54,881 nt of DNA, taken from NCBI RefSeq assembly GCF_001854475.1, contig NZ_MNAN01000032.1, positions 248,851 through 303,731 on the forward strand, written 5' to 3'. Position 1 is the stretch's first letter; each line of letters begins with the position of its first letter. A model generated the notes under the pieces. It was not told where the DNA came from, made no database searches, and saw only the letters and a list, made by a program, of their open reading frames with translations. This document shows, in pieces, positions 43,600 through 51,901 of this stretch. The position numbers were made by a program, and so were the translations under genes. The DNA comes from Pseudoalteromonas byunsanensis (GTDB lineage: Bacteria > Pseudomonadota > Gammaproteobacteria > Enterobacterales > Alteromonadaceae).

Positions 43600-43818
43600 C
43601 TAGTTTATTTTAATCACATTAGGATGCTTTTCTGACGCCAGCTCATGGTATATATCATCTAAATACAACACCAATTCCGACTCGTCTAAATCTGCGGGAA
43701 TAACCACGTCATACACACGACTGCGGATACCGCTATCAGATTCATTGAATAACAACCACTGCTGCTCTTGCCTCATAACAGACACTTTTTTGCCAAAAAC
43801 ATTAAATTTTGCAATCAC
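43600..43818 (-). CDS. DUF7661-like small protein
   Basis: The 72-residue product begins MIAKFNVFGKKVSVMRQEQQWLLF and has VIPADLDESELVLYLDDIYHELAS in the second half. This pattern resembles short DUF7661 proteins, from memory. Likely cytosolic; role unknown. It is the only gene in this stretch, between the hydrolase operon and an exported pseudogene. Confidence 0.7.
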   Translation of the reverse strand: MIAKFNVFGKKVSVMRQEQQWLLFNESDSGIRSRVYDVVIPADLDESELVLYLDDIYHELASEKHPNVIKIN

Positions 43819-44001
43819 TTCCTCTGCTCCGTGCTTTGCTGTGATAGCACATATCAGTGAGCAATATGTACCATTACCTAAACTATAAATATAGATACCT
43901 TTTGGCTCAAAATATACTTATTATTGAGCAACTTTCGCAACTCACAGACAAAACCAAAATGCTGTTTTTGTCTTTCAATAAATATGGAGATTTATATCGC
44001 A

Positions 44002-44457
44002 ATGAAGACACTGTTGAAGTTAATCACTACCACCCTACTTACAGGTGTAACCATAAGTACTAACTTGTCATATGCTGACAACTTAGCCTCTGTAACACAG
44101 GCTCAAATTTAACAAGCTAATGCTATCGACTACAACTTCGAAGTTGTGGTTAACGGTGTATCAGTAGGTAAAGTCAGCACCACGTTAGCCGCTGGTGTGC
44201 CAGGCACAATTACATTTTTCGATAACAACAACAACGAAACCTACCAGATTAGCCTAAACGCTGACTTTGATAAAAGTGATAGCAACTACGCTACGATGGT
44301 GGATCATACAGTACATGAAAAAATCTCTGATTCTTGGGCTGAATTGATCAATGCACAAATGACTTTTCACCATGATATGCAAGGAAGTGTAACGCTTTAC
44401 AGCAATAACTCACAAAATGTCACCATCACCGGCAAAGTAACGCCAAAGATGCTGTAA
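44002..44457 (+). pseudogene. Exported small protein gene with in-frame TAA
   Basis: The ATG at 44002 begins MKTLLKLITTTLLTGVTISTNLSYADNLAS, a good signal peptide (cleavage about YA-D). TAA at 44110-44112 interrupts the frame after ...VTQAQI. The same frame continues QANAIDYNFEVVVNGVSVGKVSTT to 44457. A CAA to TAA change explains it. The mature domain is beta-rich and ends VTITGKVTPKML. If the stop is real the product is lost, unless readthrough or a GTG restart at 44146 makes a non-exported fragment. No family recognised. Confidence 0.75.
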
Positions 44458-44524
44458 GATTTTGACATTGATGTAAACATCTTTTGCTTAGACTGAACTT
44501 TGAAGACTTGGGATTGCAAATAGC

Positions 44525-44572
44525 CCACCAGATACCCTCTAAAAGTTGATTTGAAGGTGTCTGGTGGTTTTC
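44525..44572 (+). terminator. Terminator between convergent genes
   Basis: CCACCAGATACC (44525-44536) pairs with GGTGTCTGGTGG (44556-44567), followed by TTTTCTT. It closes the exported gene and the convergent S9 peptidase. Confidence 0.85.
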
Positions 44573-44601
44573 TTAGCACATCATTTGCTAAGCGTTATGG
44601 C

Positions 44602-46665
44602 CTATAGCTTGCTGATATCTACCTCAAGTTTTGCCAGTTGTTCTGCGGTTTTAGCACTCACATCAGGTGACTTGCGCCCACCTAAATGTTCCGCAAAGAA
44701 GGTTTCCATCGCACGTATAGAGGCCAATTTATTTTCTCGCTTTGCAAATCCATGCCCTTCATCTTCTGCAAGATAATACTTCACAGGTAAGCCTGCTTTA
44801 TAAAGCGCTCGAGCAATATTGTCTGACTCTGCTTTTGTCACTCTGGGGTCGTTTGCACCTTGTAACAGCATCAGAGGTGCCTTAATTTTATCGACAAAAT
44901 TGATAGGTGAACGCGAAGCCATATCTTTACGATCTGCCTCAATCAATGGGTCACCAACAGCATTAAACCAATCTCCCAGATATGGGCGAAAATGCTCTGG
45001 AAAAGATTCAACCAAAGTGATCAAACTAGACGGCCCTACATACGAGATAACCGCTTTATACACATCGGGCGTAAACGTAGCACCAGATAGCGCAGCATAG
45101 CCACCATAAGAAGCTCCCATGATGCCGACTCTCTCTTTATCTGCAATGCCCTGTTCAACAAGGTAGTTTACTCCATCAGTTAAGTCGTGCTGCATGTGAC
45201 CAGTTCCCCAGTTACGCTCACCAAGTAGCGTAAAGCGCTTACCAAAGCCGATTGAACCACGATAATTCGCCTGCAATACCGCATAGCCTCGGTTAGCGAA
45301 GTAATGCGCAATGGGCCCAAAATAGTCACCGTCATAGGCCCAATGATCACGCGCCCAAGGCCCACCGTGTGGTAGTACAATCGTTGGTAGGTTTTGTGCG
45401 TCTCCCTTTGGTAAAGTAAGATAAGCTTGGATCTGTTCACCGTCTCGGGCGGTATAGTAAATGGTTTTTCTTGGCGTTAACAATTCAGGCGCGATTTTTG
45501 GTGCCTTATTCAATAAATCTACCAATTTTTTAGTTTCGGCTTCATACACAAAACGTCTTCTCGGTTGCACCGAAGAAGTAATGCTGATATCCCAATGGCC
45601 CTTTTTATGGTCAATTTTATTGACTAAAATATCAACATCTTCATTGCTAAACTGTGACTCAATTTCTGCCAGTCTTTGCTTGGCTTCTTCCTGTAAAGGA
45701 TAGTTACGCAACCTATCGCCATAGTATGTGACTAAGTAAGGCGCACCATTTTCATCGAGTAGTACTTCTTCTAAATCGGACTCATTTTTTGGGTCTTGAT
45801 GAATTGGCTGAACATCACCATTAATGACATTAAGAAACAGCAATTGTTTTTTGTCACGCCCGTCAATATTTGAACGTACTAACGCCGTATTTGTCTCTTT
45901 GTTAAAATGATAAAAATCGATATCTTCACCCTTTAATACGCTCAGAACCTTAAGCCATTGACCATCATTTTTACGATACAAGGTGCGAGTGTTATCTTTG
46001 TTTTTCACCAGACCTAATATCACCTCGCCTTGCTCATCAATATACTCATCAGCAAAGAACAGCGTGTTAGTGTGTACTGACTGTAATTCGAGTGTGTCTG
46101 CATTTAAGTGATACACATCCAATCTGCCGCTGTCACTATGATTGGCCTTAACAACCAGCGTTTGTGGCTGCTCGCCCAGTTGTTTAATAAACCGGAACCC
46201 CGCATTAGGGTTAGATGTTAGCTGCTTGATTTCAGGCACTTTATGTAAGTCTTTAACATCAAACCGCAACGAAAAGATCTGGGTGTTTTCATTGCCATGA
46301 TGATCTTTGAAAAAGAACAGCTCGCCATCTCTTGCTGACCAAGTATAACTGTCAACTGGGTCTTCAAGCTCAGTCAGTGCTACCGCCTCAGATATTTTGC
46401 CACCTTTGGGAACTATAAATAGGTTACTCGCGCCATTGAGGGTTTTCATAAATACTAAAAAGCGACCATCTTGCGAGAGCTTTACATCGCGAATTTGCGC
46501 CTTATCAAACAAGTCTTCCATCTGGATTAAAGGTACTTGTTGCTCTACCGATGCGGTGCTTGTATTGGTTAACACCGCAGTGCCCTGACATCCAGTTAAA
46601 CACACGGCCACAGCCATGGCTGTACCTAGTATAGTTTTTCTAAAAGTGGTTAGTTGTATTGTCAT
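44602..46665 (-). CDS. S9-family prolyl oligopeptidase-like lipoprotein
   Basis: The 687-residue product starts at ATG 46665, preceded by AGGAGGAG at ideal spacing; the upstream frame is dropped. The signal peptide ends in LTGC, so it is a lipoprotein. An N-terminal seven-blade beta-propeller (about 40-430) precedes the alpha/beta hydrolase domain, with the Ser in GIMGASYGGYAAL, the Asp in LQGANDPRVTK and the His in DEGHGFAK. S9 enzymes cleave short peptides, usually after proline or other residues. Probably periplasmic or surface. Confidence 0.95.
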   Translation of the reverse strand: MTIQLTTFRKTILGTAMAVAVCLTGCQGTAVLTNTSTASVEQQVPLIQMEDLFDKAQIRDVKLSQDGRFLVFMKTLNGASNLFIVPKGGKISEAVALTELEDPVDSYTWSARDGELFFFKDHHGNENTQIFSLRFDVKDLHKVPEIKQLTSNPNAGFRFIKQLGEQPQTLVVKANHSDSGRLDVYHLNADTLELQSVHTNTLFFADEYIDEQGEVILGLVKNKDNTRTLYRKNDGQWLKVLSVLKGEDIDFYHFNKETNTALVRSNIDGRDKKQLLFLNVINGDVQPIHQDPKNESDLEEVLLDENGAPYLVTYYGDRLRNYPLQEEAKQRLAEIESQFSNEDVDILVNKIDHKKGHWDISITSSVQPRRRFVYEAETKKLVDLLNKAPKIAPELLTPRKTIYYTARDGEQIQAYLTLPKGDAQNLPTIVLPHGGPWARDHWAYDGDYFGPIAHYFANRGYAVLQANYRGSIGFGKRFTLLGERNWGTGHMQHDLTDGVNYLVEQGIADKERVGIMGASYGGYAALSGATFTPDVYKAVISYVGPSSLITLVESFPEHFRPYLGDWFNAVGDPLIEADRKDMASRSPINFVDKIKAPLMLLQGANDPRVTKAESDNIARALYKAGLPVKYYLAEDEGHGFAKRENKLASIRAMETFFAEHLGGRKSPDVSAKTAEQLAKLEVDISKL

Positions 46666-46820
46666 GGAATTACTCCTCCTTAAATTCAAAATCATCATTA
46701 CACGAAATTTTATTATTGTAAAACGATAATTTATTGTTTTTTTGCAATCATTACTTTGTGATTTATAATAATTCATGCAAAATAACCCGTGTCGTATAGG
46801 AACAATAAGAGCAATTGATA

Positions 46821-47324
46821 ATGGATAAAATACAAAAAATCAGTGGTGTAATGCGCTGGACAGTGTTGCTTATAGCGGTTGTTGTAATCAGTTATTTGCT
46901 GTATCAGCAGTGGATAGAAAACACAATTGCCTACTTTGAAAATGAGATGCTTTACCACCTTTGGGAGTCAGACCAAGCCAGTAACGGTCTTATTACGTTA
47001 TTCCTCGCCCCTATTCTCGTACTAATGGCCCTAAGTGTGTATTGGATCTTTGCTTTACTTGGACAGTTTCAACAAGGTGAATTTTTCAGCCCACTGGCAC
47101 TGCGTTACTATGTGGCTTTTATTTGGACCAAGGTAGCAGGTTTACTCTATAAATTGCTATTGAGTATTGTGGTTGCAAAGTGGCATGGCGCGCTATTTGA
47201 CAGCAACAAGCTCATCATACATCTTGAGTTTGGCTATTTAACCACATTAATCTTGATGGGCTTGGTTGCTTATTTACTCAAAGCAGCCAAAGCAATCGAA
47301 GACGAAAACAAAGAGTTTGTCTGA
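46821..47324 (+). CDS. DUF2975 membrane protein
   Basis: The 167-residue product has four helices (about 10-30, 50-75, 90-115, 130-155). The middle FALLGQFQQGEFFSPLALRYY segment is characteristic of DUF2975. Inner-membrane. Its stop overlaps by one base (TGATG) with the XRE gene, the usual arrangement. Probably senses or modulates the partner regulator. Start ATG 46821; a TTG lies two codons upstream. Confidence 0.9.
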   Translation: MDKIQKISGVMRWTVLLIAVVVISYLLYQQWIENTIAYFENEMLYHLWESDQASNGLITLFLAPILVLMALSVYWIFALLGQFQQGEFFSPLALRYYVAFIWTKVAGLLYKLLLSIVVAKWHGALFDSNKLIIHLEFGYLTTLILMGLVAYLLKAAKAIEDENKEFV

Positions 47325-47533
47325 TGGAAATAGTCGTAAACCTAGACGTTGTTATGGCGATGCGTAAGGTCAGTTCAAAGGAATTGGCCAAAGCCATTGG
47401 CATCACCGAAGCCAATCTGTCACTGCTCAAGCGTGGTAAGGTAAAAGGCGTGAGGTTTGAAACGTTGGCACAAATTTGTCAGTATTTAGAGTGTCAGCCC
47501 GGCGATATTCTTGCCTTTAAAGATAGTGAATAG
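47324..47533 (+). CDS. XRE/YozG-type regulator paired with DUF2975
   Basis: The 69-residue product is almost entirely a helix-turn-helix (VVMAMRKVSSKELAKAIGITEANLSLLKRGKVKGVRFETLAQICQYLECQPGDILAF). DUF2975 and this HTH form a conserved two-gene module in Firmicutes and gammaproteobacteria, with unknown stimulus. The one-base overlap suggests translational coupling. Confidence 0.92.
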   Translation: MEIVVNLDVVMAMRKVSSKELAKAIGITEANLSLLKRGKVKGVRFETLAQICQYLECQPGDILAFKDSE

Positions 47534-47599
47534 CCTATGGGTCGGCGCAGCTCGACCCACTCCCACTAAAAGTAGCGTTGATAAGTTTTGCGACTCATT

Positions 47600-47764
47600 T
47601 TAGCGCTTTTTTTTGCGCGGAAATAAATTAAACCAAAACGCCATTTCAAAGACGAACCCCAAAATAATAAATAGGAATATTCCCGTTGTACTGCCATAGC
47701 TGTATGCCGCAATTGCACCAATGAGTAACAGTAAAACAATAAGTATACGGTATAGTTTATTCAT
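47600..47764 (-). CDS. Short membrane protein, 54 residues
   Basis: ATG at 47764 gives MNKLYRILIVLLLIGAIAAYSYGSTTGIFLFIILGFVFEMAFWFNLFPRKKKR. There are two hydrophobic helices (about 7-20 and 28-44) and a basic tail. The sequence is well formed, with no frame problems. Conservation was not checked. It ends convergently with the XRE gene. Confidence 0.65.
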   Translation of the reverse strand: MNKLYRILIVLLLLIGAIAAYSYGSTTGIFLFIILGFVFEMAFWFNLFPRKKKR

Positions 47765-47842
47765 TAGGGTCTTGTTTTAGTGGTTTTTATTAAAAATATC
47801 CTTATCGATACTAGCCGTCAATCTGCTGCTCAATGTTAATTT

Positions 47843-47902
47843 GCACCTATACGCCCACAGAAACAACAATCATATTGTTGTCGAAAATGGGCGTATAGGT
47901 GC
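47843..47902. repeat. Perfect nested stem-loop (60 bp)
   Basis: Outer arms of 15 bp match perfectly (GCACCTATACGCCCA at 47843-47857 and TGGGCGTATAGGTGC at 47888-47902). Inner 8-bp arms ACAACAAT/ATTGTTGT have a CAT loop. Short internal loops CAGAA/CGAAAA separate them. There is no long T tract. It lies between the small membrane gene and the end of the STAND partner gene. It could be a terminator, a structured RNA or a cruciform. Confidence 0.85.
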
Positions 47903-47930
47903 GTCAATTACATGTCAAATACAACGAGTA

Positions 47931-48338
47931 TTAGCAACTTATTTGCGGCGGTACAGCAGTGTTTTCAACTTGTGGATCACAATGAATATTGACTTTCGGG
48001 TTACCTGCATCTTGACACCAGATTGCAAAATAAAAATCTCCTTGTGCAGAATCAATGTCTTCGAGCACTACTTGCGTGTTGCTCTGTGAAGACAAGTCAA
48101 ACTGCTCTGGTACATTTGCTGTCATCCGCTGGCTCACACTACTAATCGTAAATCTTGGGTTAGCCTGAAGAGTGACTAAAATATCTGTTACTTTATCAAG
48201 ATCCAGTGGGCTTGGCAGCGGTTGAGGCTCTGCACCAGTTTGTAAAAAGTACTGGTAATTATATTGTCCATCTCCCGTGTTACCGCCTTGTCCGACTTCT
48301 TCAAGGTGCAGTATTACTTGTAGTTGAGTGGGTTTCAT
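47931..48338 (-). CDS. Small partner of the winged-helix STAND-like protein
   Basis: The 135-residue product is acidic and has no signal peptide or membrane helix. It is predicted mainly beta (QLQVILHLEEVGQGGN, FTISSVSQRM, VVLEDIDSAQGDFYFAIWCQDAGNPKVNIHCDPQVEN). Three cysteines lie in the last 30 residues. No family recognised. Its ATG overlaps the stop of the large regulator (ATGA, 48335-48338), so the two are translated together. Possible effector, sensor or immunity-type partner. Confidence 0.75.
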   Translation of the reverse strand: MKPTQLQVILHLEEVGQGGNTGDGQYNYQYFLQTGAEPQPLPSPLDLDKVTDILVTLQANPRFTISSVSQRMTANVPEQFDLSSQSNTQVVLEDIDSAQGDFYFAIWCQDAGNPKVNIHCDPQVENTAVPPQISC

Positions 48339-51300
48339 AGGTTTTCCTCAGTTGGGTTAAATAATAAAGTGAACTCATCTGGGCGATAGCCAGACGCTTT
48401 AAATGACTCTAGTAATACGGGGTTTGCAGGACTATCTGTTAGCGTTTTTAGCAGTAAATAATGCCCAACAATTTCCCATCTTATAAACAACTCTTTATTG
48501 TTGACATGCGACTCAATGAGCGGCCGATAAAGCGCTATCCACTGTTCAGCCATTGCTTGTTCTTGCTCACGTATTGCTATTTGATGTTGGTTCAACATTT
48601 CAATATAGCGCGTAAAGACAACAAACTGTGCGAGTGTGAGCTGATTGTTTTCGGTCGCATCAGGAACTGGACTTTGCTTGTTTTTGAGGTACTCAGTCGC
48701 AACTAAGGTCGAATGATTAGCTAGTGAATAGGCACGTTCCAGCTCTATTTTTTTCAAAGCAGAGCGCGCTAATAAAGTGCGCGCTGAATCTGGAATTGCC
48801 TGCCAGCTATCATCAAGGGTTGCCAGTTTCAGTAAAACTTGATTGTGTTGCTTAGTCTGTCTGTAACAAATTAACTCTATCAATGTGTTTATAAGCGACT
48901 TTTCATGGTGAGAAATATTCTCAGCATCAACCTCTAAAAGTTTGTCAATTAACACATTACTGTCTTTAACTGTATCTAACGCACCTTGGTAATCACCAAT
49001 ACTCAATAATGCTGCGCTCATCTTCTGAACAATATCGAACAACCTGAGGGTATTAACCGAGTTCTCAGTATCCTTGTTATATATTACTTTTCTCAGCTCG
49101 GTGGCTTTTTCATAGAAACTCAATGCTTTATCTAGCGCACCTTTTCTATCTTGAATATTACCTTGCCAAGAGTAAGTACCAGCAATATCAGAAATTAATG
49201 CATTATTTTGCGGTTGATACTTTAATACTTGAGTTTTTAAATTTAGTGATCTTTCAAAGTATTGCTCTGCCGCTAAAATATCATTTGTTTTATAGGCCAC
49301 TGACCCCAAATTATTGAGCGCGTAGGAGAGTTCCAATTGGTAATACTGATTATTCGGCGCAAGCGCCAATAATCGCTCAGCATTTTCGAGGTAACCATTA
49401 AATTCTTGCTCGGCAAGATTATATTTTTCTTGCTGATAGTGTAGCTGTCCGAGCCAAAAGTAGTTTAGCATCTGCTGCTCAAGTAACGGCGCATCTTCTG
49501 GAGTTTTATGCAGTTGAACCGCCAACGTTTGAGCCCCTTGTCGAAACAATTTATAGGCCTGTTCAAATTGTCGCTTTTCATAGGCTACCTGACCCAGCAA
49601 TGTAAACGCATCAGCTAACTGAGTGGCGGCACTGGAACTTAATTGTTCGCTGCCCTGATGGTCAAAATACTGCAAAGCTTTGTTCGCAACCATAGATAAC
49701 AACTCTAACTTACCGATTGGCTCCAGTTTGGCTTTTAGGTCTGAGAGCATAAACGAAATTAAGTTTTCTGCCGCTCGGTTCGCTTCACTAATTTGCTCTT
49801 TTTGCTGATTAACTTTGACGCCAAACATGACCAAAGCCAGCGTTGCTGTAAGCAACATAGCAGCCACGGTACGCTTTAACCTGACACCGGCCCGGTACTT
49901 TCTCGCGCTTAAGGCAAGATAGTTTTTGATCTGTTCATTGACCAGCGCAGATTGCTTTTCTATCAGTCCAATTTTAATGATTTCTTGAATTTGGCTTGGG
50001 TTCTTAAGTAGATAATCCTGATGTCGATGCTGTCCTTGCCAGCGATTATAAGCAATTGATATATCTTGTGTTAAAAACAACACATCAAGATTATCTGCAA
50101 TCCACTTAGAGAGCTTTTCCCAGTCTTTAAGCAATGCATCACAAGCTAGCTGAAGCTCAACCTGCTGCACACCATTACCAGTACATTGCGCCGCGGGTAC
50201 CAATAAATCAGCGCGTATAAGTATTTGTAACACGGGCATATTAAATTCAAGAGCGCCTTCTTTAAGGAGTAAAGTTTGCAAGACACTTTGATGATGATTT
50301 TCGCTAGAAATAGTGACTAAACCCGGAAAAAAATAACTAAGCTCAGCCTGCTCGCTTGCACTAAGTTGCTGTGTTACCTCGGCGGTGTAATTTTTTAAAA
50401 ACTGTGAAAAAGTAAAGTGCTGATAACTTTGCTCATCCAGTGGGACTTGACTATGTTTTTGGTAAAGTTGCTGTAAGTAACTTTGCAGCAACCCAATCGA
50501 AGCCACGCCTTGTGATACCTGATCTAGGATCAGTTCATCGACACCGTTACCCAACGGACTGTCCGCAAGTTCAAAAGGACGGCTAATGATTTGATATAAA
50601 TCTGCATAACTAAACGCCGGTAAAATACTCTCACTTTTGGTGTATTCATCTGAGTCCGCAATCAGTCCTGTCGCGCAAAGCTGACTAACTCGCTCTGATG
50701 GTAGCAAATGCGCACACGGCACGAGCCAATGAATACGACGATCACCGCTAATCCGTTTGATACATGCCAAGGTATCAACACACTGCGGTACTTTCTCTAG
50801 ATCATCAAGTAATACTATCAGCTTTTCTTGAGCACCAAGCTGGGTTAACGCCGCCTCCACCTCTTGCAGTGGCTTACCAGAGTGCTCAAGCAGGCTACAG
50901 TAGAATACACCGCGAAAAGTACTGTCAGCCGTAAGCGTCCTCATTTTAAGAACTGGATATAATCCCGCTTTGAGTAGCGAAGTGCTACCTTGTCTAGGAA
51001 ACGCAGTTATTATCTGTACTCGCACCTTAGAAAGCCGCTTAACACACTGATGAATAAACCGCTGCCGACCAAAAAATACATCTTGATGCTGTGATTGGTA
51101 AGCATCTTGCCCAGGGTAAGGATTGCCATTGAGCCATTTGGGTTTACGAGTCTCAGGTGTGGTTATCAGCTCATCACTGTCTTTATCGATTGCTGCGACG
51201 TGAGCGACTAATAAGTAGCCCTTCTTGGGCAGAGTTTTTATGTAGTTAGGATGCGCTTTATCGTCATCCAGCGCTTTGCGAAGTGACGCAATACACTTAT

Positions 51301-51535
51301 GAAGCGGACTGTCGCTGATATATTGATTGGGCCAGCAGTTTTCAATCAAAGCGTCACTGGTAACTAACTCCCCCGCATTTGCAGCAAAATAACACAATAC
51401 TTCCATTTGTTTGGGCTGAATGGTAATCGCTTGTCCTGCCCGTTCAATCTGGTTTTTATTGGGCACCACCAGCGTATTATTGAGGTAAAAAGGACTAAGC
51501 TGTTTTGATGTTGAACCCGCCATGAAAAATGTCAT
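48335..51535 (-). CDS. Winged-helix regulator with STAND-like domain, membrane helix and TPRs
   Basis: The roughly 1066-residue product has an OmpR-type winged helix (about 1-115: QPKQMEVLCYFAANAGELVTSDALIENCWP). A STAND-like domain (about 150-540) opens with FFGRQRFIHQCVKRL; its P-loop position reads AFPRQGSTSLLKAGL, lacking the Lys, followed by LIVLLDDLEKVPQ as Walker B. One transmembrane helix (about 556-576) follows, then many TPRs. Start at the ATG 51535; a TTG precedes it. The fusion suggests a signal-responsive transcription factor. The missing Lys may mean little ATP hydrolysis. Confidence 0.9.
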   Translation of the reverse strand: MTFFMAGSTSKQLSPFYLNNTLVVPNKNQIERAGQAITIQPKQMEVLCYFAANAGELVTSDALIENCWPNQYISDSPLHKCIASLRKALDDDKAHPNYIKTLPKKGYLLVAHVAAIDKDSDELITTPETRKPKWLNGNPYPGQDAYQSQHQDVFFGRQRFIHQCVKRLSKVRVQIITAFPRQGSTSLLKAGLYPVLKMRTLTADSTFRGVFYCSLLEHSGKPLQEVEAALTQLGAQEKLIVLLDDLEKVPQCVDTLACIKRISGDRRIHWLVPCAHLLPSERVSQLCATGLIADSDEYTKSESILPAFSYADLYQIISRPFELADSPLGNGVDELILDQVSQGVASIGLLQSYLQQLYQKHSQVPLDEQSYQHFTFSQFLKNYTAEVTQQLSASEQAELSYFFPGLVTISSENHHQSVLQTLLLKEGALEFNMPVLQILIRADLLVPAAQCTGNGVQQVELQLACDALLKDWEKLSKWIADNLDVLFLTQDISIAYNRWQGQHRHQDYLLKNPSQIQEIIKIGLIEKQSALVNEQIKNYLALSARKYRAGVRLKRTVAAMLLTATLALVMFGVKVNQQKEQISEANRAAENLISFMLSDLKAKLEPIGKLELLSMVANKALQYFDHQGSEQLSSSAATQLADAFTLLGQVAYEKRQFEQAYKLFRQGAQTLAVQLHKTPEDAPLLEQQMLNYFWLGQLHYQQEKYNLAEQEFNGYLENAERLLALAPNNQYYQLELSYALNNLGSVAYKTNDILAAEQYFERSLNLKTQVLKYQPQNNALISDIAGTYSWQGNIQDRKGALDKALSFYEKATELRKVIYNKDTENSVNTLRLFDIVQKMSAALLSIGDYQGALDTVKDSNVLIDKLLEVDAENISHHEKSLINTLIELICYRQTKQHNQVLLKLATLDDSWQAIPDSARTLLARSALKKIELERAYSLANHSTLVATEYLKNKQSPVPDATENNQLTLAQFVVFTRYIEMLNQHQIAIREQEQAMAEQWIALYRPLIESHVNNKELFIRWEIVGHYLLLKTLTDSPANPVLLESFKASGYRPDEFTLLFNPTEENL

Positions 51536-51540
51536 CAATT

Positions 51541-51901
51541 ACTTAAATAGTGTGCGTTTAGCAATCTTAACGTACCCGTAAAGTGAAATCATTAAAAAAT
51601 ATTGTGAAATAATTTAATTCAACGTTGTTACTAATGTTAATTTTGAACTTTCCTCTTCTTTCTCCCCCTTTTATACATTTTTACCCTGACGCAACGGTGC
51701 TCCTATTAAATTTCCCTTGACAAAAAACCCATAACACATTGTTAATTAACAATATAAAAACTGGTAAGAAAGCGGTAAGAAAAGACCAGTAAGGCGTAAG
51801 GTGTTCTTCGTCGGGGTTCTCTAAATTGTAAACCACTGAACGGGGCACACGAAGATGCTCTGAACGGACATAAAGATTAAACAACCTCGAAGGAATTTAT
51901 C
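51541..51901. other. Divergent intergenic region, STAND operon and PI-PLC gene
   Basis: About 360 bases. A candidate promoter for the PI-PLC gene is TTGACA (51717-51722), 17-bp spacer, TGTTAA (51740-51745), overlapped by a perfect palindrome ATTGTTAATTAACAAT (51738-51753). No gene. Confidence 0.55.
51717..51753 (+). promoter_or_regulatory. Candidate promoter/operator of the PI-PLC gene
   Basis: A consensus TTGACA -35 with a weaker -10 (TGTTAA) covered by the 16-bp perfect palindrome ATTGTTAATTAACAAT. A repressor binding there could block RNA polymerase. Confidence 0.5.

Noticed and set aside
45180..46588. ORFs in other frames across the S9 peptidase gene
   Set aside because: Shadows of a strong, full-length protease frame.
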